Part shown: piece by piece, positions 1-9,254 of the stretch | Numbering within the stretch: position 1 is the stretch's first letter | Layout: every line of letters starts with the position of its first letter | NCBI RefSeq assembly: GCF_040358255.1 | Contig: NZ_CP132938.1 | Location: 310,001-374,000, forward strand | Direction of reading: 5' to 3' | Length of the DNA: 64,000 nt | DNA from: Tunturibacter gelidoferens | GTDB taxonomy: Bacteria; Acidobacteriota; Terriglobia; Terriglobales; Acidobacteriaceae | Made by a program: the position numbers and the translations under genes | The notes under the pieces: generated by a model | The model's database searches: none | What the model was told of the DNA's origin: nothing | Seen by the model: only the letters and a program-made list of their open reading frames with translations

Positions 1-624
1 GTAAAGCAGATACAGCAGAGTCTCCATAAAGTTGTCCGGCTGGACAGGACAGCCCGGAACACAAACGATCGGGACTGCAGCCTTGGATCTCCACCGCCAT
101 CCGAGATAGTCAGGAAGCCCCATGCACCCGGTTGGATTGCCCGCCATCGCGTGAATTCCGCCGTACGTCGCGCAGGTTCCAACGGCAATCACCGCCCAGG
201 CATGGGGGGCCAGCCGGTCGATCCACTCGCACGTTGTAATTGGCTGCCCGGTCGTCGCATCTGTGCCCAGCGACGCCCAGTATCCCTCCGGTTTATTGTT
301 CTCATTCGGGATGGAGCCCTCAACAACAAGGATGAAGGGTTCCAGCTTGCCCGCCGCAGCCAGATGGAAACAGCGCAGAAAGTCTTCGCCAACTTCAATA
401 GATAGAAAAGGGTTATGGAAGTTCACCTTTGGGATCCAGGGAATTCCCCCTAGGACAACATCCTCAATGCTGGGCTGCGTTGCGGCCGTCATCGCGATTG
501 TGTCTCCGTCGCAACCTAACCCCGCAGCAATCCAAAGCACATTGATTTCTTTGATCGGCGGTGAATGCTGATCCCAGCTCTCCACGAATCCCCCTTGGGA
601 TTGCGTTCCGGCAAGACGTTCCAT
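1..624 (-). CDS. hhyS: [NiFe] hydrogenase small subunit, group 1h type (3' part outside window)
   Basis: The reading frame is open from an ATG at 624 down to base 1, giving 208 residues with no stop, so the C-terminus lies outside the window. It carries the small-subunit iron-sulfur cysteine motifs: GLGCDGDTIAMTAATQPSIE near the N-terminus, VGTCATYGGIHAMAGNPTG in the middle, and VPGCPVQPDN near the visible end. LEPFILVVEGSIPNE is also typical of the family. The wording of these motifs matches the actinobacterial/acidobacterial high-affinity group 1h (formerly group 5) enzymes, which oxidise trace H2 and feed electrons to the respiratory chain. No Tat signal precedes the domain, which also fits group 1h. 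The large subunit would be expected just beyond base 1. The upstream neighbour on the same strand is the EF-P-like gene. Family is sure; the subgroup is inferred from memory of the motifs. Confidence 0.87.
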   Translation of the reverse strand, partial: MERLAGTQSQGGFVESWDQHSPPIKEINVLWIAAGLGCDGDTIAMTAATQPSIEDVVLGGIPWIPKVNFHNPFLSIEVGEDFLRCFHLAAAGKLEPFILVVEGSIPNENNKPEGYWASLGTDATTGQPITTCEWIDRLAPHAWAVIAVGTCATYGGIHAMAGNPTGCMGLPDYLGWRWRSKAAVPIVCVPGCPVQPDNFMETLLYLLY

Positions 625-716
625 AACATCTTGTGCTCGAAAGAGAACTTAGGCAAGTCAGGCGTCTATCAATCTCTTCGAGAGACCCGGGACTCCGCAA
701 ACAGCGCTCCGACGAA

Positions 717-1292
717 TCAGGCCCGCCCGGCGAACTCCCGCGTCTCTGTGTTCACCTTGATCTTTTCGCCTTCTTTGATGAACAACGGTACGCGAATCTC
801 CACACCCGTCTCCAGTTTGGCTGGCTTGGTCACGCTGCCACTCGAAGTGTCGCCGCGAACGCCCGGTTCGGTGTACGCAACAGACAGTTCCACCTGAACT
901 GGCAGCTGCAGCCCGATTGGATTGCCGTTATATTTGTCGATCTGAATCAGAACACCCTCGACCAGCAGGTCCAGTGCATCCCCTACAATCTCATCGCTGA
1001 GGGAGAGAGTTTCGAAGCTCTCCTGGTCCAGAAAGTACGAGCCATCTCCGTCGCTGTAGAGATAGGATGCCCCAACCGTCTGCAGATCCGGCTCCTTGAA
1101 CTTGTCGCTGGCCTTGAACGTCTTGTCGAAGACTGCGCGCGTAAGCATGTTACGCATTCTCAAACGGACCAGCGTCTGGCCGCCCCGAGCCGTCGGAGTA
1201 GAAATCTCCGCCTCCAGGCAGCAGAACGGAACGTTTTCAAACTCAAAGAACATCTTGCGTTTCACATCGATGGCGTCGATCAATGCAGCCAT
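717..1292 (-). CDS. efpL: Elongation factor P-like protein, EfpL/YeiP type
   Basis: 191 residues with the three-domain EF-P layout: KOW-like N-terminal domain (1-65), OB domain with the DGDGSYFLDQESFE and YNGNPIGLQLP segments, and a C-terminal OB domain with TEPGVRGDTSSG, TKPAKLETG and VPLFIKEGEKIKVNT. EF-P binds the ribosome near the E site and relieves stalling at polyproline. The domain I tip reads S-T-P-T-A-R-G-G (residues 31-38), not the P-G-K-G of lysine-modified EF-P. This matches the PTARG loop of the E. coli paralogue YeiP/EfpL, and the GRA C-terminus also resembles YeiP. The tip residue is therefore Arg36, and no lysyl or deoxyhypusine-type modification is expected. The start is supported by GGGGA just upstream of ATG. 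It could simply be annotated efp; the EfpL assignment rests on the loop. Confidence 0.85.
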   Translation of the reverse strand: MAALIDAIDVKRKMFFEFENVPFCCLEAEISTPTARGGQTLVRLRMRNMLTRAVFDKTFKASDKFKEPDLQTVGASYLYSDGDGSYFLDQESFETLSLSDEIVGDALDLLVEGVLIQIDKYNGNPIGLQLPVQVELSVAYTEPGVRGDTSSGSVTKPAKLETGVEIRVPLFIKEGEKIKVNTETREFAGRA

Positions 1293-1552
1293 AATTTCCC
1301 CGAATACAAACTAACGTACAGATTTTGCAGCGGCCTAGCTCTTTCATTGCCTAAACTGCGAATGACCATAGGATAGCAGGGAGGCACAGCATTAGTTTCG
1401 TTTGGCCAACGCTACAATCCTTCGAGGCATGCAAAACGTCGCGACCGAGCCACGAACTACCGGCTCCATGGGACTGACTTAACGGGATCGTTTCTCACGC
1501 CCTACCATCAAACCGTAACGCAACAGATCGCTCGGCAAACAGGCTAACGGAG

Positions 1553-2730
1553 CTAATTAGCTGAGTCCCCTTGCAAACCACTGTTGCAGGTCGGAGCACT
1601 GATCGGATTGCATCGCGCGACCGCCTTTCCAGGAAGCGTGACAACATAATTCCCTGGCCAGCGAGCGGGTTCGTTGACAGGATAGTCGGTGCTCAGCAGT
1701 TGAGCTCCGCTTGCAATCATAGCGTCGCGTATCGTAGTGTCGTTGGCACGAGCCTGCTTCGTGTCCGAGTCGGTGCGAGCGCGGATGAGATATCCCTTGC
1801 GAACGAGCGATGCGATATCCGCTTCAGGACCGTCGTTGCGCTCGATAAACGCGGCATCGGGCTCGCCAGGTTCGGAATTAGTGAAGAGAACGCGGCCACG
1901 CAGAGCAGGATGACCGGCAACGTAGACAGGGCCTACGGCACGCTGGTCCATCAGAAAGATAACTTTGCCGCGTGCGCTGTCGAGGCTTGGCCAATTTCCC
2001 GCGAGAACCGCTTCGTTGAGCGTATCGTAGTGGCCGCGCACATCATCAGGAGTGATCAGTTCGCTGGCCGGAAAGACGGAACGGATCTCGGCATCGAGTG
2101 CGTCAAAAGTGGCAGAGGTAAATGGTTCGGGTTCAGTAAGCTTGAGCTTCCCCGGAGAGCCCTGTTTGGTCTCAACGAGGATGAAGATTGGAATGTGTTT
2201 CGGATGAGCCTGCGACCACTGGCGAACCTGCTCGAGGCATGCAATAAATGGCTGACAAGTGCTGCGATAGTCCACGTCTCGAACGTGCATAACCTTAAAC
2301 CCCGACTTCAACATCACCCCGTTAGGATCGAAGTCGGGGTCAGGCGGGAGGTTGGCGGCCGCGACCGTCAGGGGACCAGACGGATGAGCATAACGCCCAC
2401 CTTCGGTATCGGCATAAACGTCCAGTTCAATCTGTCGAACACCGCTATCAAACTGCTGCTGCAGCGGCTGATGCTGATAGTCGAGTCCCTTGTACGCATC
2501 GGCGTACTTCGCCTGCCAAAGTTTCGACTCGCTCAACGCAATCCCGCGTGATAGCTGTTGTGCGTGCCGATGACCTGGATCTGGTTGAGTTTGAGAGCAC
2601 CATCGGCCGCCGCAGTCTGCGCGTTGAAATAACTACTGCTGCCCAGAGATGCGGACAGAACCATTGCCGAAAAGACGCGTAAGGAGAGAGAGCGCAATCT
2701 GTATCCTTTGATTTCCGTGGAGCTTTTCAA
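1553..2730 (-). pseudogene. PI-PLC-like (Ca2+-dependent phosphoinositide phospholipase C family) phosphodiesterase, frameshifted
   Basis: Two reading frames make one protein. The upstream frame (2730-2533) holds a signal peptide (about residues 1-40) and the start of the catalytic domain, ending QIQVIGTHNSYHAGLR-stop; GTHNSYH is the catalytic-His motif of the family. The second frame (from about 2545 down to 1553) continues with LSESKLWQAKYADAYKGLDY, IELDVYAD, the HPSGPL segment and MHVRDVDYRSTC, which carries the second histidine region. The TTGA overlap at 2533-2536 is only where the frames cross; a one-base change in the GCGGGATTGCG stretch would restore continuity. The N-terminal half alone cannot be an enzyme. 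It is the last gene of a three-gene minus-strand operon with a metallophosphatase and a TonB-dependent receptor, all damaged. The 5' start codon is TTG and is less certain. Confidence 0.8.
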
Positions 2731-2756
2731 GTTATCGCAATCGAAGCGTCTTCCCG

Positions 2757-3697
2757 CTAGATAGCGCGGTAGGACTTGCTAGAGTGCGTAGACCAGTCGA
2801 CGAGGCTTTCATTCAAGAAGCGCCAGGTGGCCCGTTTCGTGTCGACTTCCATGAGCATGTACGCATTGGGATCATAACGTGTGGCGGCCATGACGTAGTG
2901 CTGCGGGCCATAGATGCGGCCATAGTCGATCCACTTGTGCCTGTGGCCGGAGACGACTAGCTGAATCGTCTCTTGGTACTTCACCAGTAGCGGCTGCAGC
3001 CCATAATCAGCGAACTCTGTGGCCTTATTTTGAATCAGCGGGTAGTGGACAAAAACGAAGGTAGGCTTGTGCTGCTGCAGCTGGGCTTCAAACCAGTGAA
3101 GCTGTTCTTCGCCGAGCAAGCCGATCCCCGGGTTGAACTCTGAAGATGTGTGATCCTGCGTGCCGCCAAGGAAGTTATTCAGGTGGACAAATTTGTAACC
3201 TTTGTAGTCCAGCACAGAGTACGGCTTCGTGTTGAACTTGGCTTCGAAGAGACGATGGCTCATCTCCGCGAAACTCTCCGCACGTCGTAATCGTGGTTTC
3301 CGAAGCCAAGATGCACCGGCATCTTGAACCCGTCCGTGATCGTCTTCGCATTGTCAAGCCGCGTGTTGTTCTTGAAGTAAAAGTCATAATCCGTCGAAGG
3401 ATAGTTGTGAAAGTAGTCGCCGATCAGGAAAACCTGCTCAATGGCCGGGTTCAAGGAGTTAATGAGATCGCGAGCCGAAGTGAGTCGAGGTGTCGTCAGC
3501 AGAATGCTCTCGTTGTCCTCCGCTCCGTTCTCGCTACCTTTGACGTAATAGTCGTCGATGATATGCGTATCGGCGACAAGCGCGAAGTAGAACTTGTCGA
3601 GCGAGACAGCCATCCGGACCTGCTCCGCCCATAGCCTCTGAGTGAGCAGGCTACCGAGCGAAGCACCGGCGAGGGAGACGAATCTTCTTCTATCCAT
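2757..3697 (-). pseudogene. Tat-exported calcineurin-like metallophosphatase, frameshifted
   Basis: The first frame (3697-3260, 145 aa) begins MDRRRFVSLAGAS, a Tat-type signal. It carries metallophosphatase motifs I-III: ADTHIID, IGDYFHN and FGNHDYD. It then runs to a stop at 3260 that overlaps an ATG of the next frame as ATGA. The second frame (3263-2757, 168 aa) supplies the remaining metal-binding motifs, FVHYPLIQ and VSGHRHKW. One two-layer metallophosphatase fold is thus split between the DxH/GD/GNHD half and the H/GHxH half, so neither half can bind both metals. A one-base loss near 3265-3275 explains it. The start at 3697 has AGAGGATC upstream and lies 24 nt after the receptor stop, so it was co-transcribed. 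Translational coupling of two half-proteins is conceivable but unsupported. Confidence 0.82.
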
Positions 3698-3721
3698 GAC
3701 GAAAGATCCTCTGAGTTCTGC

Positions 3722-6700
3722 TTAGAAAATGATCTTCCCGGCAAACTGCAGGATGCGGGCCGGACCGGTAGTAGCAGCGGTGACGACACCGAAGCTGGTG
3801 GAGGTGGGACTAAAAGTACTGCTTCCCGGAAAGCCAAGGTTCGTCTGGTTGAGGATATTGAATGCCTCGACGCTAAAGTCAAACGACGTGCCTTCGGGAT
3901 AGAGAGCGAAGCTCTTATGCAGACCAAGGTCGAGTTGATAGAAGGGATCGAACCGGATGGAGTTTCGGCCGGCGTTGCCGTAGGGGTGGTTCTGGTCCGG
4001 CAGACTGAAGGCGTTCAGATTGAGCGCTGTGATGCCCTGGTTACTGTTCACACGCACTCGCTTCGACTTGGGCAGCACGGCCGCACTGCTGATCTGATTC
4101 GGGCGTTGATTAAGAATGGTGCTGACGGACTGGTTAGAATCGGGTGAATAAGTTACATTGACTGCCTGGCCGCTGCTGGCGCTGTTGATAGCCGTGATCT
4201 GCCAGCCGCCCAATGCCTCCTGCAGAAGCAGCGGTGCGCTGCCTCCGAACATGCGGCCCTTGCCGTAGGGCAGATCATAGACAAGGGTGAGAATCTCGTT
4301 CAGCGGTTGATTGTAGGCCGACGGTCCACGTTCCCCAAGTGGGTTGGTGAGATTGATGCGCGAGTTATCACCGTTCGGAGTATCCAGGTGGCCGCTGGCG
4401 TTGTCCTGCGCCCGCGAGTAAGTAAACGAGTTGAGCAGATACAGACCGTGTCCGGCGCGATGCTCCAGTTTTGTCTGCAGCGCGTTATAGCCGAGGAAGC
4501 CGGCGGGAAGCGTCTCTTCGATCGTAGTGAATGTCTTCAGCGGGCGCCCCTGGTTCTGGTTCAGCAGATTGACGCAGCCAGAGGTCACGAGGTTCCCATT
4601 GCAGGTTGCCGTAACGGGATTCGCATTCGCCTGGTTGTAGTCTGCGAGAACCTGAAGCTTCACGCCATGCTCTCCGACGTAGGAGACCTCGAAGGTGGTG
4701 GAAGGACCAAGCTGACGCTGTACCGTCAGGTGATAGCTCTGAACGTAACCCGTAGGCAGGTTCTTGGGGATATAGCGAGCTTGCGTACTGGCGTTGCTGG
4801 CCGCAGTAACAATCGACGGACTGGTAAAGTCCGTGGGATAGCCTTGCATCGTGGTTCTGAAACAAGGCGTCGGATTGGCAGGATCGAAAGCGGCTCCCAA
4901 CTGTGCCGCCGTACAGACGGACTCCGTCTTAGCTGTGCCGACAATGCCCGGATTCGCAAACGAGGGGATCTGATTCACATTAGTGTTGACGATGTTAGGC
5001 AGGTTGTAGACAAGCAGATTCTCGCCGCCTTCGCGATTGAACTGCGCAAAGTTGATACCGTATCCAGCCCGTATAACAGTCTTCTGATCGACGGAGTAGG
5101 CAAGACCCAGGCGAGGAGCGAAATCCAGCTTCGGCGTATTCACCAACGCGCGGTTGTAGAGGGAACCGGACGAAGCCTGGATAAGGGAATCCGTGGTCGG
5201 ATCGAAGTTAGCCAGCAGATTCTGTGACTCCCACTGCGGCGTCACCAACTCGTAACGTAAACCAGCATCGACGGTCAGGCGAGAGCTGAGTCTTATGTCG
5301 TCCTGCAGATAAAAGTAATGCATCCTCTGATTCAGGTGGACGATAACAAAGTTGTTGAGCTGGTAGGCACTGCGTGCGCCGAAGATAAAGTCAGCCAGTG
5401 CAGCAGCCTCTTTGGTGCCAGTATCCGCCGCACTGAGCGTTGCCGTCGAGGCGCCGGTGTAGCTGAAACCACCATTGTAGGTATCCTGACCGAAGACAGG
5501 GTTGAAGTCATCGATCGTGGTAAAGATCGACTGGTACTCGTAGCCAACTTTATAGGTACTGTGTCCACCGATCTACGTGTAGTTCACCTTCGGATTGTAG
5601 ATATAGGGATTCTGAAACTGAGGGTTGCTTCCCTGGTTTCCAAACTGAGAGAACGTGTTGACGCTCTGCACATTCAAGCTGCGAACCACCTGCGGATCTG
5701 TCGGAAGCCCCGGAATGCCGTCCATCAGATTAGGTAGATTCGCACCATAAGGGCTCTTGCCGCCATCCGTTCGGGTAAAGGCGAAGCGCGCATCCAGGAT
5801 CGAGTTTTGATTGAAGATGTGAGTCACGCCGCCGGCGATCTGCTGGTTGAAAATATTGACTGTGCCATTACTATTACCGCCGGCAGGCCCTTGAATGTTG
5901 GGTGGCGAAACGATCTTGCCCTGATGCTGGCTATAGCGGACAAACGCAGTGGTGTGCTGGCTGAAAGTCTGATCGACGCGAATGTCCCCCTTGTCGTCGT
6001 TGATGGTGTCTGACGGCAGCGAGGCATAGTTGTTGGCGAAAGGACTGCCGGGAACATTCGGCGCAGGAAGCGCAGCCAGCACGCCTTTTGCAAAAGACGA
6101 AACCGAGGGATCGTTGAACGGAATGACACCGTTGGTGTACTTCTGACCTGTAAGCGGGTTGAGCAGCGGCACCGGAGTACCGCTCTCGGCTCCGCCAAAG
6201 GATCCGTTTGCGTTCTTCACGGCTGCTAAGAAAGGTGTAGCCGCCGTTCGCAATCGCGAGCGGGCTGGTTCCGAGTTGGTTCGCTGTCGGGATAGTGGCC
6301 ACATTGAATGCATGGACGACCTGTCGCGTTCCCTCGTAGTCTGCAAAGAAGAATGTGTGATCCCTCCAGATTGGCCCCCCGAACGTGCCACCGAACTGGT
6401 TACGTATCAGAATTGGCTTTTGCGCTTTGCCCGTCAACGGATTGGTCGGAGGAGTAAACGGCCCGATAGCGTTGAAGACGGTGTTACGGATGTAGTCGTA
6501 GGCCTTGCCGTGGAACTGATTTGAGCCGCTACGTATACTGACGTTGATCACGGCTCCGGCAGACCGGCCGTACTCGGCGCTATAGTTATCAGTCTCGACG
6601 CGGAACTCGTTGATGGCATCTGGTGATGGAGGGATAGCCTGATTAGAAAATCCCTGGTTTGAGGTGCCGTATGCGTTGTTGTCCAAACCATCAAGCAGGA

Positions 6701-7272
6701 AGTTATTGAATTCGCTGCGCTGACCGTTAACATTGAAACTCGCGTCGCGGCTGCTGTCAGTCGAATTCTCGAGGATATTCCGACGCACACCCGGGACCAG
6801 CGCGGCGAGATCAGCGTAGGCGCGACCATTCAGCGGAAGATTTTCAACCTCGCGCGTTCCAATAACCTGCCCACGTTCGCTGCTGTCTGTTTCAAGCAAC
6901 GCCGCAGCGGAGTCGACGGTCACCGTCTCGCTATTAGATCCGATCTTCAAAGCTACATCGACGCGCTGTCGAGCGTTGACGGTAACGGTAAATATCTGTG
7001 TCGTGCTGACATCAAACCCACTCGCCTGCGCAGTCACCAGATACTGGCCAATCTTTACATCCGTAAACTGATAAGCGCCCTGATCATTGGTTTGCGCGGT
7101 CACCTGAGCCTTGGTCTCCTGGTTGACGAGGGAAACGGTTGCGCCGGAGAGGGTCGCCCCTGAGGAATCGCGCACATACCCAAGGACGGAGGCGGTCTCA
7201 AACTGCGGGCAGCGAGACAGATCCTATTGGGAAAAAACAAACCGCGACAACAAACAGCAAAAAGCGTTTCAC
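3722..7272 (-). pseudogene. TonB-dependent receptor with carboxypeptidase-regulatory-like domain, multiply disrupted
   Basis: The order of parts is that of a roughly 1180-residue acidobacterial TonB-dependent receptor, but three lesions break it. (1) A GTG start at 7272 after TGGAGT encodes a signal peptide beginning VKRFLLFVVAVCFFPIG, whose frame stops at about 7193; the mature part (QFETASVLGYVRDSSG) is in another frame, so a shift lies near 7205-7212. (2) The frame changes again near 6220-6240, where IANGGYTFL becomes LAAVKNANGSFGGAESG. (3) An in-frame TAG at 5573-5575 follows NPKVNYT; the same frame goes on as IGGHSTYKVGYEYQS to the natural end, ARILQFAGKIIF at 3722. The carboxypeptidase-regulatory-like domain, plug segment (LPLNGRAYADLAALVPGV, LLDGLDNNAYG) and barrel are otherwise well kept, so inactivation looks recent. 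It is the first gene of a three-gene operon. Confidence 0.85.
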
Positions 7273-7442
7273 AGACACTCCAGAAGTTTTAATAAGAGAT
7301 ACGGGTGATAACTCAGTGAGGGTGTACTGCTCCCTCTGAGCACATGAACCACTATAGTGCGCGATTTGCGTATATCAGATATCACCAACGCTACAGAATC
7401 GTGAATTTCCTCGGTCCTCGCTTTGTTTCCGGACCAGATTTC

Positions 7443-8428
7443 ATGCACACTCATGCAATGGTGCGTGTCGGTGTCGACGAGAACCTTGCTCCGCAGTTGC
7501 TGGTAGATTTTCCTCGCGAAGCAGAAATCGTCCGAATTCCCCGCAGACCATCGGCGATTCTCGAAGTTGACTTCTGGATCCTGGTCTTCGCACGCAAAGA
7601 TGCCCGGGAGACCTTCGCCCGTTTGCGCGGCGTCAAGGTGGTGCAATCGATGATGGCGGGCGTTGACTGGATTAGGCCTTGGCTGCCGAAGGAGATAGTA
7701 CTCTGCGACGGGCGCGGCATCCACGACATCTCGGCCTCCGAGTGGGTCCTCACCGCAATCCTCACGTCCTTGAAGAGAGTTCCACGCTATCGCGATCTGC
7801 AGCTACGTCAGGAATGGAAAGGTTAAGCTTCCGTATCGGACGATTTTTTGAACGAAGCCGGCGTTCAGGTCGGACAGTACCAGATTCTGGGAGAGGATCT
7901 GGCAGGAAAGACCGTGCTGATCGTCGGCTATGGGTCGATCGGTGCGGCGATCGAAACCCGTCTAAAACCCTTCGGCGCGAAGATTCTGCGGCTGGCGCGT
8001 AACCCCCGCAAAGAGCCGGAGATCGTCGCCGTGACCGATCTGCATCGCCTCCTGCCGCAGGCCGACATCGTCGTTCTCATCGTGCCTCTAACTCCGGAGA
8101 CGCGTGGATTGGTTGGAGCAGCAGAGATTAGTCTGATGAAGCATGGAGGCCTTCTCGTCAACGCGGCGCGAGGCCCCGTAGTTGTAACGGAGGCTTTAAT
8201 TGAGGCGCTCGAACAGCATCGAATCAGGGCGGTTCTGGATGTGACGGACCCAGAGCCGCTACCGGCAGCCCACGCTCTATGGTCGGCGCCCAACTGCATG
8301 ATTACGCCGCACGTGGGTAGCTCGACCCCTGAGTTCATCCACCGCGCATTCCGCTTCGGAGCAGACAGGAGAGGCGTTTTTTGACTGGCGAAGAGTTGAA
8401 AAACATCGTAACCAAGGCAGGTTACTAG
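7443..8428 (+). pseudogene. D-isomer-specific 2-hydroxyacid dehydrogenase, disrupted
   Basis: The protein starts MHTHAMVRVGVDENLAPQLL and shows the substrate-binding half, then EWKG followed by an in-frame TAA at 7824-7826. The same frame continues with QVGQYQILGEDLAGKT, the NAD-binding VGYGSIGAA, the catalytic Arg in NAARGPVV, Glu in DVTDPEPLP and His in ITPHVGSS. Near 8365-8385 the frame shifts. The in-phase frame ends early at 8384, whereas another frame gives a natural tail RFLTGEELKNIVTKAGY ending at 8428. So there is one nonsense codon and one frameshift; the catalytic triad residues are all still present. It is divergent from the dead receptor operon, with about 170 bp between them. 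A restart at 7848 would give a Rossmann-only fragment without the full substrate domain. In-frame codons upstream of 7443 reach 7344 but look non-coding. Confidence 0.8.
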
Positions 8429-8445
8429 CCCTCGCTCCCGACCGC

Positions 8446-8478
8446 TTAGACCACCGTTTTCGTTTAGACCACCGTTTT
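8446..8478. repeat. Two-copy 18-bp tandem repeat
   Basis: TTAGACCACCGTTTT occurs at 8446-8460 and again at 8464-8478, with three bases between, so the period is 18. It lies just after the dead dehydrogenase. No function can be read from it. Confidence 0.6.
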
Positions 8479-8569
8479 AAGGATGAGGGGAGGCGCTGGC
8501 CTAACGCGCGTCTGAGGTAGGCAGGCCAGCAGTTGTACGGTTCCAAAGAACGAGTTCCGATCGGCAGGG

Positions 8570-8926
8570 TTACCCTCTCCGTCCAACCTGAAGCTCGTCG
8601 ACATCGTCATCATCGTCGTCTTCTTCGTCGTCATCCTCATCTTCCTCGTCATCGTCTTCGTACTCATCCTCATCTTCTTCGTCATCGACTTCTTCGTCGT
8701 CATCCTCGTACTCACCATCCTCATCCTCGTCGTCTTCCTCTTCGTCGTCATCGTCCTCAAACTCGTCATCCTCATCTTCGAGTGCTTTCTTTGCGGCGCT
8801 TAAGGAATCGGCCGTGGAGCCCTGCAGGACCATATCAAGGGAGCTGTTTTCAAAGGCGGCAAGGAAATTCAGACCCAGGGGGAAGAAGGTTGCGTTGAAG
8901 TCGAAGGTTAGGGTCTCAAGTGCCAT
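8570..8926 (-). CDS. Hypothetical protein with long Asp/Glu-rich C-terminal tail
   Basis: I chose the ATG at 8926 because a perfect AGGAG lies just upstream; a longer open frame to 9136 has no such support. The protein has 118 residues. Residues 1-50 (beginning MALETLTFDFNATFFPLG) look like a small folded domain. From about residue 50 to 110 the chain is almost only D and E with occasional Y, F, V and G, and it ends VDELQVGRRG. There is no signal peptide or membrane segment. I do not recognise the family. Acidic tails of this kind occur in nucleic-acid mimics, histone-like chaperones and calcium or metal buffers, but nothing here chooses between them. The repetitive GAN/GAY codons could also expand and contract by slippage. 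The gene stands alone, with a dead dehydrogenase on one side and a symporter on the other. Confidence 0.75.
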   Translation of the reverse strand: MALETLTFDFNATFFPLGLNFLAAFENSSLDMVLQGSTADSLSAAKKALEDEDDEFEDDDDEEEDDEDEDGEYEDDDEEVDDEEDEDEYEDDDEEDEDDDEEDDDDDDVDELQVGRRG

Positions 8927-9254
8927 AAAAATCTCCTGTTGAAAATGTGTACTGGAATAGGATGCAGCAGACTGAAAAAAGTGAGTGTGAAAATTCACTT
9001 TTCCTTGAATTAGAAGCTTAGGGCACTCTGGCGCTTTTGTTTTAGTACGGCGCCGGCCCGGGCAGAAAAAAGGCTTCGCGGCCGCCCACTGAGAAGGGGG
9101 CATTGCCGCGAGGTCGGGAGCCAGTCGGTAGTTCATCTATCTTTTGTGCGACCTTGTCGATGGCGTCGCCTCGTTCAGAGAATTACGCCCTAGCTGGGGA
9201 GCGATGTCGTAAGTATCGAACAATATCGTCATCAGGCCGCAAAAAGAATTGCTG
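8927..9254. other. Intergenic stretch with a hairpin
   Basis: No convincing gene is seen. There is one clear inverted repeat, AAAAGTGA (8977-8984) with TCACTTTT (8995-9002). It lies about 50-75 bp upstream of the acidic-tail gene start, so it could be an operator or the base of a leader hairpin. The rest, between the hairpin and the symporter 3' end, shows nothing further. Confidence 0.4.

Noticed and set aside
1553..7272. Sequencing errors as the sole cause of the broken genes
   Set aside because: Two lesions are stop codons by substitution, at 5573 and 7824, and most other long genes in the window are intact. Errors cannot be excluded for the individual one-base shifts.
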